The notes below the pieces were generated by a model. It was not told where the DNA came from and ran no database searches. It saw only the letters and a program-made list of their open reading frames with translations. The translations under genes and the position numbers were made by a program. Shown piece after piece: positions 1-7,481 of a stretch of DNA of 19,902 nt. The stretch is taken from assembly GCA_036401755.1 (NCBI GenBank), contig DASWUD010000068.1:1-19902 (forward strand), written 5' to 3'. The stretch comes from DASWUD01 sp036401755 (lineage in GTDB: Bacteria; Pseudomonadota; Gammaproteobacteria; Thiohalomonadales; Thiohalomonadaceae). Position 1 is the stretch's first letter. Each line of letters begins with the position of its first letter.

Positions 1-17
1 AGGAGTTGTGAAAGCCG

Positions 18-1244
18 ATGGCGAATGACAAGAGCAGGTATGAGGATTTGCTGACGCTGCCCGATGCGGGCGGCCATTTTGGTCCCTATGGCGGCATCTT
101 TGCCTCAGAAACGCTGATGGAGGCGCTCGATGAGCTGCGCCAGGCCTACGACCGTTACAAGGACGATGCGGAATTCAAGGCGGAACTCGACTACGAACTG
201 AAGCACTTTGTCGGTCGTCCCTCACCGGTCTACCATGCGAAGCGCCTCAGCGAGAAGCTGGGGGGGGCGCAGATCTGGCTGAAGCGCGAAGACCTCAACC
301 ATACCGGTGCCCACAAGATCAACAACACCGTCGGCCAGGCGCTGCTGGCGCGGCGCATGGGCAAGAAACGTGTCATCGCCGAGACAGGCGCCGGCCAGCA
401 TGGCGTCGCCACCGCCACGGTCTGTGCCCGTTACGGCATGGAGTGCGTGGTCTACATGGGTGCCGAAGATATCGAGCGGCAGAAGATCAATGTCTACCGC
501 ATGCGCATCCTCGGAGCCGAAGTCCGCTCTGTCTCCTCGGGCTCTAAGACGCTCAAGGATGCAGTCAACGAGGCGATGCGCGACTGGGTCACCAACGTCG
601 ACTCCACCTTCTACATTTTCGGAACCGCAGCAGGACCGCATCCCTATCCGGCGCTGGTACGCGACTTCCAGTCGGTGATTGGCCGCGAGGCAAGGGAACA
701 GATGCGGGAGGCGATCGGCCGCTTGCCCGATGCCCTGGTGGCTTGCGTCGGTGGCGGCTCCAACGCCATGGGCCTGTTCCACCCCTTCGTTATTGATGAC
801 TGTGTTGCCATGTTTGGTGTCGAGGCGGGCGGCGAGGGGATCGCCAGCGGTCGCCACGCCGCACGCCTGGCCGGTACAGGCCGTCCTGGTGTACTGCACG
901 GCAACCGTACTTACCTGTTGGAGGACGACAACGGCCAGATCATCGAGACCCACTCCATCTCCGCCGGGCTCGACTATCCCGGTGTCGGCCCCGAGCACTC
1001 CTGGTTCAAGGATCGCGGCCGTGCCACCTACGTGTCGGCCACCGACGACGAGGCGCTTGCCGCCTTCCACGAGCTCTCCCGCACCGAAGGGATCATCCCG
1101 GCACTGGAGTCGAGCCATGCGCTCGCCCATGCCATCAAGCTCGCTCCGACCATGAAGAAGGACCAGGTGATTCTGGTCAATCTCTCGGGACGCGGGGACA
1201 AGGATATCCACACCGTGGCCAAGCTGGAGGGGATCGTCGTATGA
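18..1244 (+). CDS. trpB: Tryptophan synthase beta chain
   Basis: TrpB condenses indole with L-serine to give L-tryptophan. It is a PLP enzyme and works in the cytoplasmic alpha2-beta2 complex with TrpA. The 408-residue length is normal for the family. The PLP lysine is K100 in the motif HTGAHKINN. The catalytic glutamate lies in AETGAGQHG (residues 121-129), and the glycine-rich phosphate-binding loop GGGSN is at 245-249. The start at 18 has AGGAG at 1-5, a rather long 12-nt spacer. The stop overlaps the trpA start by 4 bases (ATGA), which points to translational coupling. The promoter lies upstream of the window. Nothing is odd in the protein. Confidence 0.98.
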   Translation: MANDKSRYEDLLTLPDAGGHFGPYGGIFASETLMEALDELRQAYDRYKDDAEFKAELDYELKHFVGRPSPVYHAKRLSEKLGGAQIWLKREDLNHTGAHKINNTVGQALLARRMGKKRVIAETGAGQHGVATATVCARYGMECVVYMGAEDIERQKINVYRMRILGAEVRSVSSGSKTLKDAVNEAMRDWVTNVDSTFYIFGTAAGPHPYPALVRDFQSVIGREAREQMREAIGRLPDALVACVGGGSNAMGLFHPFVIDDCVAMFGVEAGGEGIASGRHAARLAGTGRPGVLHGNRTYLLEDDNGQIIETHSISAGLDYPGVGPEHSWFKDRGRATYVSATDDEALAAFHELSRTEGIIPALESSHALAHAIKLAPTMKKDQVILVNLSGRGDKDIHTVAKLEGIVV

Positions 1245-2047
1245 GCCGTATTGCCACTCGTTTCGCCGAGCTGCGTATTAAAGGCCGTAAGGCGCTGATC
1301 CCGTTCATTACCGCGGGCGACCCGGTGCCCGACATCACCGTGCCGACCATGCATGCGCTGGTGCAGGCCGGGGCCGACTTGCTTGAACTTGGGGTGCCTT
1401 TTTCCGATCCCATGGCCGACGGCCCGGTGATCCAGCACGCCAGTGAGCGCGCTCTCAAGCACAACGTCAGCCTGCGCGACGTGCTGGCCATGGTGCGCGA
1501 GTTCCGCGAGACCGATGCCACCACCCCGGTGGTGCTGATGGGCTACCTCAATCCTGTCGAGGTAATGGGCTACGAGAAGTTTGCAGCCGAAGCGGCAGCC
1601 GCGGGGGTCGATGGGGTGCTGACTGTCGATATGCCACCCGAGGAGTCGGCCGGGCTAGAGGCGGCTCTTCGTCCTCACGGTCTCGACCCGATATTCCTTT
1701 TGGCGCCGACCACAACACCCGATCGGGTCAGTCGCATCTGTCAGGCAGCAAGCGGATTCGTATATTATGTGTCGGTCAAAGGAATTACCGGTGCCGGCCA
1801 CCTCGATGTAAGCGAGGTAGCCAAACGGCTGGCGATGATCCGTGCCCGTACCGAGCTCCCTGTGGGCGTCGGTTTCGGTATCCAGGACGGCGTTTCGGCG
1901 GCAAAGGTCGCCCAGGTCGCCGATGCGGTGATCGTCGGCAGTGCCCTGGTGCGCCGTATTGAGGCATTGCAGGCCGAGCCGGAGAAGATCCCGGCCGCAG
2001 CCGGGGCGTTCGTAGCCGAATTGCGCTTGGCCATGGACAGGGTGTGA
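1241..2047 (+). CDS. trpA: Tryptophan synthase alpha chain
   Basis: TrpA cleaves indole-3-glycerol phosphate to indole and glyceraldehyde 3-phosphate and channels indole to TrpB. The 268-residue protein is a full-length TIM barrel. The two catalytic acids are in place: E49 in LELGVPFSDP and D60 in MADGP, the same numbering as in Salmonella. The phosphate-binding region appears as GITGAG followed by GVGFGIQ near the C terminus. The gene overlaps trpB by 4 bases and should be translated by coupling with it. A 93-base gap containing a possible promoter separates it from accD. Confidence 0.98.
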   Translation: MSRIATRFAELRIKGRKALIPFITAGDPVPDITVPTMHALVQAGADLLELGVPFSDPMADGPVIQHASERALKHNVSLRDVLAMVREFRETDATTPVVLMGYLNPVEVMGYEKFAAEAAAAGVDGVLTVDMPPEESAGLEAALRPHGLDPIFLLAPTTTPDRVSRICQAASGFVYYVSVKGITGAGHLDVSEVAKRLAMIRARTELPVGVGFGIQDGVSAAKVAQVADAVIVGSALVRRIEALQAEPEKIPAAAGAFVAELRLAMDRV

Positions 2048-2056
2048 GTCCTCTCG

Positions 2057-2085
2057 CTGACTGATTCTGGCGGAGTGGATACAAT
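2057..2085 (+). promoter_or_regulatory. Candidate sigma70 promoter for accD
   Basis: A -35-like CTGACT (2057-2062) is followed after 17 bases by a good -10, TACAAT (2080-2085). It lies between trpA and accD and would give a leader of about 50 nt. A short GC-rich hairpin (GCCCG/CGGGC, about 2104-2118) lies in that leader. Only the -10 is strong, so accD may also be read through from trpBA. Confidence 0.4.
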
Positions 2086-2140
2086 TTTACGAATTCAATG
2101 ACGGCCCGGCTGACGGGCTGCCGATACGCAGGACCGAACG

Positions 2141-3001
2141 ATGAGCTGGATTAAAAAGTTTCTTCCCTCGCAAATCCGTACCGACGGGAGTGCGAAAAAG
2201 AGTATTCCTGAAGGGCTGTGGGCCAAGTGCCCGGGCTGCGGCGGTGTGCTCTATCGGGCTGAGTTGGAGCGCAATCTGGAGGTCTGTCCCAAGTGCGGCC
2301 ACCACATGCGCATCGGTGCGCGGATGCGCCTGGAACACTTCCTCGATCCGGAACCGCGCATCGACATCGGCGCCAACCTGCAGCCGGTCGACCACCTGCG
2401 CTTCAAGGACAGCAAGCGTTACAAGGATCGCTTGGTGCAATCCCAAAAGACGACCGGCGAGAGCGATGCCCTGATCGCCATGCAGGGCCAGCTGAAGGGG
2501 ATCCCGCTGGTGGCGGCTGCCTTCGAATTCAGCTTCATGGGCGGTTCGATGGGTTCGGTGGTGGGCGAGCGCTTCGTGCGCGCGGCCAACGTCGCCATGG
2601 ACCAGAACATTCCCTTCATCTGTTTCGCGGCGAGCGGCGGCGCGCGCATGCAGGAGGCGCTCTTCTCGCTGATGCAGATGTCCAAGACCTCAGCGGCCCT
2701 GGCGCGTATGAGCGAGAAAGGTATCCCCTTCATCTCGGTGATGACCGACCCGACCATGGGTGGCGTCTCGGCCAGCTTCGCCATGCTCGGTGATATCAAT
2801 GTCGGCGAACCCGGCGCTCTGATCGGTTTTGCCGGGCCGCGCGTCATCGAGCAGACGGTGCGCGAAACGCTGCCGGAGGGGTTCCAGCGCAGCGAGTTCC
2901 TGCTGGAGCACGGTGCCATCGACATGATCATCGATCGCCGCGAGATGCGCGACCGCATCGCCAATGTGCTGTCGATCATGACCCGCCGTCCCGCCGCCTA
3001 G
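2141..3001 (+). CDS. accD: Acetyl-CoA carboxylase carboxyltransferase beta subunit
   Basis: AccD is the zinc-bearing half of the AccA/AccD carboxyltransferase. The enzyme moves the carboxyl group from carboxybiotin-BCCP to acetyl-CoA to make malonyl-CoA, the first committed step of fatty acid synthesis. The four-cysteine zinc ribbon is visible at C30, C33, C49 and C52. The crotonase-type carboxyltransferase fold follows, with ASGGARMQE and the conserved TMGGVSASF segment. The 286-residue length is normal. AGGA at 2130-2133 supports the start at 2141. A strong hairpin follows the stop codon, before folC. Confidence 0.98.
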   Translation: MSWIKKFLPSQIRTDGSAKKSIPEGLWAKCPGCGGVLYRAELERNLEVCPKCGHHMRIGARMRLEHFLDPEPRIDIGANLQPVDHLRFKDSKRYKDRLVQSQKTTGESDALIAMQGQLKGIPLVAAAFEFSFMGGSMGSVVGERFVRAANVAMDQNIPFICFAASGGARMQEALFSLMQMSKTSAALARMSEKGIPFISVMTDPTMGGVSASFAMLGDINVGEPGALIGFAGPRVIEQTVRETLPEGFQRSEFLLEHGAIDMIIDRREMRDRIANVLSIMTRRPAA

Positions 3002-3009
3002 AGATCCCT

Positions 3010-3037
3010 AGCGGGAAGTGCTCCTCCACTTCCCGCT
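3010..3037 (+). terminator. Strong hairpin between accD and folC
   Basis: AGCGGGAAGTG (3010-3020) and CACTTCCCGCT (3027-3037) form a perfect 11-bp stem with a 6-base loop. The tail is TCTCCCCG rather than a T run, so it is not a textbook terminator. It ends 8 bases before the folC start codon and sits where a ribosome binding site should be. It may act as a weak terminator, a processing signal or a translational control element. Confidence 0.5.
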
Positions 3038-3045
3038 TCTCCCCG

Positions 3046-4305
3046 ATGCGCTTCTCCTCTCTCGATGCATGGCTCTCCTGGCAGGAGACGCTTCATCCCA
3101 GTACCATCGAACTGGGTCTGGAGCGTGCCGGCCGCGTCCTCGATGTGATGAGGCTGCGCCATCCCCACCATGTGGTCATAACCGTGGCCGGCACCAACGG
3201 CAAGGGCTCGAGCGTGGCGATGCTCGATGCCATTCTGCGCGCCGCCGGTTATCGCGTCGGCACCTACACCTCGCCCCATCTATTGCGCTACAACGAGCGT
3301 ATTCGCATCAATGGCGAGATGATCGATGACGCATCGCTCTGCGCTGCATTCGAGCGCGTCGATCAGGCGCGCGGCGAAACCTCAATCACTTACTTCGAAT
3401 TCGGCACGCTGGCAGCGTTCGATCTGTTTTCCCGCGCCAATCTCGATTGCGCCATTCTCGAAGTGGGCATGGGCGGGCGCCTGGATGCAGTCAATCTGCT
3501 CGATGCCGATGTGGCGCTGGTGGCCACCATCGACATCGATCATGCCGAGTGGCTCGGCCCCGATCGCGAAACCATCGCCCGTGAGAAGGCAGGAATTTTC
3601 CGCTCCGGGCGTCCTGCGGTGTGCAGCGATCCCAATCCGCCTGCTTCGTTGATCGACGAGGCCGAACGTGTCGGCGCACGGTTGCATTGCCTTGGGCGGG
3701 AGTACGATTACCGGCGTCACGACCAGGAGTGGGAGTGGTGGAGCGCAACGGCGCGGCGCGATGCCTTGCCATTGCCGGCACTGCGCGGCGCCAGCCAGCT
3801 GGAAAATGCCGCGGGGGTGTTGATGGCGCTGGCATTGATCGCGCAGCGCCTGCCGGTCAACCAGCAGCAGGTACGACAGGGGTTGCTCGCGGTGACATTG
3901 CCAGGCCGTTTTCAGGTGGTGCCGGGCCCGGTGACCGAGATCTGGGATGTGGCCCATAACCCCGAATCGGCGCAGGAGCTGGCGCAGACGTTGCGCCTGA
4001 TGCCGTGTACGGGGCGTACCCGTGCCGTGGTGGGCATGCTCGCCGACAAGGATATCGAGAAGGTCATCGCCTATCTGCTACCGGTTGTCGACCACTGGTA
4101 TCCGGCGACACTTTCCGGCCCGCGCGGCGCCCCCGCCAGCAGGCTCCTGCAGGCGTTCACCAACCTGGGGGTGGAGGGGGTGCAGGGTTACGAAACCGTT
4201 ACCGCGGCCCACGCCGCGGCATTGGGCGAGGCGATGGCGGATGATCGCATCGTCACCTTTGGCTCCTTTTTCACCGTGGCAGAGGTGATGGGGCACCACG
4301 TATAA
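3046..4305 (+). CDS. folC: Bifunctional folylpolyglutamate synthase / dihydrofolate synthase
   Basis: FolC adds glutamate to dihydropteroate and then extends the polyglutamate tail of folates, using ATP in the cytoplasm. This 419-residue protein has the Mur-ligase-type P-loop at about 48-56 (VAGTNGKGS), then TYTSPHL and the metal/ATP region around ILEVGMGGRLDA. The C-terminal ligase domain contains DVAHNPES. The order accD-folC-dedD-cvpA-purF matches E. coli. The start at 3046 fits the usual family N terminus, but no Shine-Dalgarno sequence precedes it. Instead an 11-bp hairpin lies just upstream, so translation may depend on ribosomes arriving from accD. Confidence 0.97.
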   Translation: MRFSSLDAWLSWQETLHPSTIELGLERAGRVLDVMRLRHPHHVVITVAGTNGKGSSVAMLDAILRAAGYRVGTYTSPHLLRYNERIRINGEMIDDASLCAAFERVDQARGETSITYFEFGTLAAFDLFSRANLDCAILEVGMGGRLDAVNLLDADVALVATIDIDHAEWLGPDRETIAREKAGIFRSGRPAVCSDPNPPASLIDEAERVGARLHCLGREYDYRRHDQEWEWWSATARRDALPLPALRGASQLENAAGVLMALALIAQRLPVNQQQVRQGLLAVTLPGRFQVVPGPVTEIWDVAHNPESAQELAQTLRLMPCTGRTRAVVGMLADKDIEKVIAYLLPVVDHWYPATLSGPRGAPASRLLQAFTNLGVEGVQGYETVTAAHAAALGEAMADDRIVTFGSFFTVAEVMGHHV

Positions 4306-4333
4306 TGGCGCCTAATCACTTTAGGGGGCTTCG

Positions 4334-4918
4334 ATGAATATGGGTTTGAAACAGCGTCTTGTGGGAGCCGTGGTGTTGATTGCACTAGCGGTGATCTTCC
4401 TGCCGATGCTGCTGCCCGGAAACAATGACTCAACCATGCCGCTCCTTGGCAGCAATGTTCCCAAACCACCCAATACCCATTTCGAGCCCATCGAAATTCC
4501 ACTCCAACTCCCCCCCGCCGCGCCCGCTGCAGAAGTCGCCGTAGTTGACACGCCGCAGGCGGGCGATGTCGCGAGCAACGAAAAACCGCAGCAACCTGCC
4601 CCGGTGGCCACGCCAGCCCCTGCTGCCGCACCCCAGCCAGCCCCCGCGCCGGTAGCGGCCTCCAAACCACCCGCGCCGGGCGAGGCGTGGGCGCTGCAAC
4701 TGGGCAGCTTCTCCAGCTCGGTCAACGCCTTGGCCTTGCAGGAGAAGGCACGCAAGGCGGGCTTTACCGCCTACGTGGAAAAGGTCAAGGGCGAGCAGGG
4801 GATCAGCTACCGCGTGCGTGTTGGGCCGGAGTCGAGTCGCGAACGTGCCGATGCGCTGCGTGAGAGGGTACAGGGCAAGCTCGGCATGGTCGGCATGGTG
4901 GTTCCCCACAAGTCCTAG
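4334..4918 (+). CDS. dedD: SPOR-domain membrane protein, DedD-like
   Basis: DedD-type proteins are inner-membrane proteins whose periplasmic SPOR domain binds denuded glycan strands of septal peptidoglycan during division. This 194-residue protein has one N-terminal membrane segment (about 8-28) and a long Pro/Ala-rich linker (about 42-115). A C-terminal SPOR domain follows (about 117-192), starting AWALQLGSFSS and containing YRVRVGP. AGGGGG at 4323-4328 supports the start at 4334. Its place between folC and cvpA is the dedD position in E. coli, and the symbol rests on that synteny plus the domain layout. Confidence 0.9.
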   Translation: MNMGLKQRLVGAVVLIALAVIFLPMLLPGNNDSTMPLLGSNVPKPPNTHFEPIEIPLQLPPAAPAAEVAVVDTPQAGDVASNEKPQQPAPVATPAPAAAPQPAPAPVAASKPPAPGEAWALQLGSFSSSVNALALQEKARKAGFTAYVEKVKGEQGISYRVRVGPESSRERADALRERVQGKLGMVGMVVPHKS

Positions 4919-5032
4919 CAGCATGTCACGGGTATGCAGGGCGTGAAGATGCATGCCTTGGTTAACACCGCTGTTTTGCCGCTGCCGTTACCTGATTATG
5001 CCGGTCACTCCTGCTTGAAAATTTCTTATCCT

Positions 5033-5060
5033 TTTGCCCAATTCGCCGCTCTGCTAGAAT
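5033..5060 (+). promoter_or_regulatory. Candidate extended -10 promoter for cvpA-purF
   Basis: TGCTAGAAT (5052-5060) is an extended -10 element. A poor -35 match, TTTGCC (5033-5038), lies 16 bases upstream. Transcription would start near 5067 and give a ~45-nt leader for cvpA. I see no PurR-type operator in the 193-base dedD-cvpA gap, and no terminator after dedD. Confidence 0.5.
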
Positions 5061-5111
5061 GGTTGTTTGATATTGCACCGCGCCGTCCGCCGGTCACCGC
5101 TTGGTTGTGAC

Positions 5112-5603
5112 ATGAATTGGGTCGACTATCTCATCCTCGCCATCATTGCGCTATCCGTGATACTAAGCGTGTGGCGCGGCTTCACGCGGGAGGCCCTCTC
5201 ACTGCTGGGATGGATCGCTGCTTTCTGGATCGCCATCGCCTTCTCCGACAATCTCATTGTTTTGCTGTCGCGTCATGTGGAGTCGCCAACGGCGCGACTG
5301 CTCATCGCCTTCGCGCTGCTCTTCATCGTCACGCTGATGCTGGCGGCACTAATGACCTATCTGGCCGGACAGCTCATCCAGAAAAGTGGCCTGTCTGGGA
5401 CTGATCGCATGCTTGGCATCTTCTTCGGCATAGCGCGCGGCATACTGGTGGTGGCACTGCTGGTGCTGCTCGGTGGGATGACACCCGTGCCACAGGAGAG
5501 CTGGTGGCGTAACGCACAGCTGATGCCCTATTTCGAATCGATTGCACTCTGGTTGGCCCATTTCATGCCGCCGGAGCTGTCGAAGAACATCCATTACAGT
5601 TGA
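5112..5603 (+). CDS. cvpA: CvpA family inner-membrane protein
   Basis: CvpA is a small polytopic membrane protein named for colicin V production in E. coli, where it is also co-transcribed with purF. Its molecular role is not settled. From 5112 the product is 163 residues and begins MNWVDY, the usual CvpA N terminus. About four hydrophobic segments lie near residues 5-20, 29-46, 62-88 and 102-121. The family motif region FGIARGILVV is near 105-114. An upstream in-frame TTG at 5067 would add 15 residues but breaks the family pattern. No clear Shine-Dalgarno sequence precedes 5112. purF follows after 48 bases. Confidence 0.93.
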   Translation: MNWVDYLILAIIALSVILSVWRGFTREALSLLGWIAAFWIAIAFSDNLIVLLSRHVESPTARLLIAFALLFIVTLMLAALMTYLAGQLIQKSGLSGTDRMLGIFFGIARGILVVALLVLLGGMTPVPQESWWRNAQLMPYFESIALWLAHFMPPELSKNIHYS

Positions 5604-5651
5604 TGTGACGGCATCGCTGACAACGAACTTTCTTAAGGTGACGAGAACGAT

Positions 5652-7166
5652 ATGTGTGGCATTATCGGCATAGTGGGAAAGAGTGCGGTGAATCAGGCGC
5701 TCTATGACGGCCTGACAGTTCTGCAGCATCGCGGCCAGGATGCCGCCGGGATCATGACCTCCGATCACGGACGGCTTCATCTGCGCAAGGACAATGGCCT
5801 GGTGCGCGACGTCTTCGAGGCACGTCACATGCTGCGGTTGACGGGCAACATGGGCATCGGCCATGTGCGCTATCCCACCGCCGGCAGCTCTTCGTCGGCA
5901 GAGGCACAACCTTTCTACGTCAACTCGCCCTACGGTATCGCGCTGGCCCACAACGGCAACCTCACCAATGCGGGTGAATTGAAGGATGAGGTGTTTCGCG
6001 ACGACCTGCGCCACATCAATACCACTTCCGATTCGGAGATCCTGCTCAACGTCTTCGCCCACGAACTGCAGCGTCAGGGCAAGCTGCGTATCGGTGCCAA
6101 TGACATTTTTGAGGCAGTGGGGGGCGTTCACCAGCGCTGCCGCGGTGCCTATGCAGTAGTCGCGATGATCATCGGTTACGGCATCGTGGCGTTTCGCGAT
6201 CCGTTCGGCATCCGCCCGCTGATGATCGGCAAGCGTGACACCGAGCTGGGGACCGAATACATGGTTGCATCGGAGAGCGTTGCCATCGATGCCCTCGGTT
6301 TCGAACGAGTGCGCGATGTGGCACCGGGTGAGGCGGTCTACCTTGCAGAGGATGGGGGATTTCATGCACAGCAGTGCGCGGAGAATCCCGCCTATACCCC
6401 CTGTATTTTCGAACACGTCTATTTCGCGCGCCCCGACTCCATCATCGACGGCATCTCGGTCTACAAGGCGCGTCTGCGTATGGGCGAGAAGCTGGCCAAG
6501 AAGATCCAGCGCGTCTTCCCCGACCATGATATCGATGTGGTGATCCCCATCCCCGATACCAGCCGCACCTCGGCCCTGCAGCTCTCCTACGAACTGGGCG
6601 TGGTCTATCGCGAAGGCTTCATCAAGAATCGCTATATTGGCCGCACCTTCATCATGCCCGGGCAGAAGCAGCGCAAGAAATCGGTACGGCAGAAGCTGAA
6701 CCCCATCGATCTGGAATTCCGCGGCAAGAACGTGCTACTGGTGGACGACTCCATCGTTCGCGGCACCACCTCCAAGGAGATCATCCAGATGGCGCGCGAT
6801 GCCGGTGCTGCCAAGGTCTATTTCGCCTCGGCCGCGCCTCCGGTCCGCTATCCCAATGTCTATGGCATCGACATGCCCACCTCGTCGGAGCTGATTGGTT
6901 ACGGGCGTGACGAGAAGCAGATCGCTGAGGCGATCGGTGCCGACTGGCTGGTTTATCAGGACCTCGAAGATCTCATCGATGCGGTGCTCAACAAGAAAAA
7001 CCAAAAGGTTAGCCGCTTCGAGGCCTCGGTGTTCGATGGTGTTTATGTAACCGGTGACATCACCCCCGACTACTTGGCGGGTCTGGAGCAGGCGCGCAAC
7101 GATGCCGCCAAGCAGCAACGCGAGCGCGAAGAGAGCGCCATCATCGAGCTGCACAACAACACCTGA
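5652..7166 (+). CDS. purF: Amidophosphoribosyltransferase
   Basis: PurF makes 5-phosphoribosylamine from PRPP and glutamine, the first committed step of purine synthesis. The 504-residue protein begins MCGIIGIVG, so C2 is the N-terminal nucleophile of the glutaminase domain and needs no propeptide. The glutaminase domain includes HRGQD (27-31) and AHNGNL (99-104). The phosphoribosyltransferase domain carries the PRPP loop VLLVDDSIVRGTTS at 361-374. AAGGTGACGAG upstream is a reasonable ribosome binding site. It is probably transcribed with cvpA. It ends just before the promoter of the metZ leader. Confidence 0.98.
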   Translation: MCGIIGIVGKSAVNQALYDGLTVLQHRGQDAAGIMTSDHGRLHLRKDNGLVRDVFEARHMLRLTGNMGIGHVRYPTAGSSSSAEAQPFYVNSPYGIALAHNGNLTNAGELKDEVFRDDLRHINTTSDSEILLNVFAHELQRQGKLRIGANDIFEAVGGVHQRCRGAYAVVAMIIGYGIVAFRDPFGIRPLMIGKRDTELGTEYMVASESVAIDALGFERVRDVAPGEAVYLAEDGGFHAQQCAENPAYTPCIFEHVYFARPDSIIDGISVYKARLRMGEKLAKKIQRVFPDHDIDVVIPIPDTSRTSALQLSYELGVVYREGFIKNRYIGRTFIMPGQKQRKKSVRQKLNPIDLEFRGKNVLLVDDSIVRGTTSKEIIQMARDAGAAKVYFASAAPPVRYPNVYGIDMPTSSELIGYGRDEKQIAEAIGADWLVYQDLEDLIDAVLNKKNQKVSRFEASVFDGVYVTGDITPDYLAGLEQARNDAAKQQREREESAIIELHNNT

Positions 7167-7169
7167 GTG

Positions 7170-7198
7170 TTGACATGATGCAGACAATTGCCTAGTCT
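7170..7198 (+). promoter_or_regulatory. Candidate promoter for the metZ riboswitch leader
   Basis: A perfect -35, TTGACA (7170-7175), is followed after 17 bases by TAGTCT (7193-7198), a weak -10. The predicted start, near 7205, is right at the first base of the SAM-II aptamer. That placement supports the assignment more than the -10 match does. Confidence 0.5.
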
Positions 7199-7205
7199 GA
7201 CCGAA

Positions 7206-7258
7206 CGCGCCGATTTGAGCTCAGCTTGCGGGCGCCTGATAAATGCAGCTAAAGAGGG
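7206..7258 (+). promoter_or_regulatory. SAM-II riboswitch aptamer upstream of metZ
   Basis: The segment fits the SAM-II (metA motif) S-adenosylmethionine aptamer. P1 is GCGCC (7207-7211) with GGCGC (7231-7235). The loop opens with the conserved GATTT (7212-7216). The 3' conserved strand reads TGATAAATGCAGCTAAAG then AGGG (7237-7258), which differs at only about two positions from the crystallised SAM-II sequence as I remember it. The H-type pseudoknot can form between GCTTGC (7224-7229) and GCAGC (7245-7249) with one bulged base. The downstream gene is metZ, a known SAM-II target class. Recognised by eye, without a covariance search. Confidence 0.9.
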
Positions 7259-7281
7259 ATGACCAAGAAACCTGCTTTAGC
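7248..7281 (+). promoter_or_regulatory. Predicted antiterminator hairpin
   Basis: GCTAAAGAGGG (7248-7258), the 3' strand of the SAM-II aptamer, can pair with CCTGCTTTAGC (7271-7281). The pairing is seven continuous pairs, one A-G mismatch, one G-U and two G-C pairs across a 12-base loop. It uses bases 7271-7276, which also form the 5' strand of the terminator, so the two structures exclude each other. Inferred role: read-through when SAM is low. Confidence 0.65.
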
Positions 7282-7302
7282 GAATGCTGAGCAGGTTTTT
7301 TT
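7268..7302 (+). terminator. Rho-independent terminator in the metZ leader
   Basis: AAACCTGCT (7268-7276) pairs with AGCAGGTTT (7290-7298) over nine bases. A run of seven T residues (7296-7302) follows. The loop can form a small inner stem, AGC/GCT. It lies 10 bases after the SAM-II aptamer and 180 bases before the metZ start. It probably ends transcription when SAM occupies the aptamer, and may also end purF transcripts. Confidence 0.85.
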
Positions 7303-7304
7303 GT

Positions 7305-7445
7305 TTGTACCTCTAACGATTCGCTAAAGGCGCTCTGGCTGCGTTGGAAACATGCTCAAAATGCTCATTTACTATGTGTAAACTCCGCTTTTTCGCATGT
7401 TTCCGCCTTGCCATCATCGCCTTGATCGAATCGTTAGAGGCACAA
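7305..7445. repeat. MITE-like palindromic repeat in the metZ leader
   Basis: The 19-bp ends (7305-7323 and 7427-7445) are inverted copies, TTGTACCTCTAACGATTCG, with one mismatch. The inner 14 bp, CCTCTAACGATTCG, are perfect. Further matching pieces lie inside: GGAAACATGC against GCATGTTTCC, and a centre of TTTAC-TATGT-GTAAA. The whole ~141 bp is an imperfect palindrome without coding capacity, and I recall similar ATTTAC/GTGTAAACTCC-cored repeats in other gammaproteobacterial genomes. No clear target-site duplication is visible. If transcribed, it would fold into one long hairpin between the terminator and the metZ ribosome binding site. Confidence 0.75.
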
Positions 7446-7481
7446 GTTTCCTGAGAAAAACAGGTCATGCAGGAGCAGGTG

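Noticed and set aside
222..1211. 329-residue open frame antisense to trpB
   Set aside because: It mirrors a conserved gene in GC-rich DNA, has no ribosome binding site and shows no recognisable domain.
4301..4306. TATAAT at the end of folC as a dedD promoter
   Set aside because: The hexamer is perfect, but it overlaps the codons GTA TAA and no -35 lies at 16-18 bases. The match is likely chance.
5067..5111. N-terminal extension of cvpA from a TTG start
   Set aside because: The added residues do not match the family, there is no ribosome binding site, and 5067 is about where transcription should begin.
5093..5111. GTCAC/GTGAC stem just before the cvpA start codon
   Set aside because: Only five pairs with a nine-base loop; expected by chance in a GC-rich leader.
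5349..6527. 392-residue open frame antisense to the end of cvpA and purF
   Set aside because: It spans two convincing plus-strand genes and their gap. Its length follows from codon bias of purF, and no protein motif is visible.
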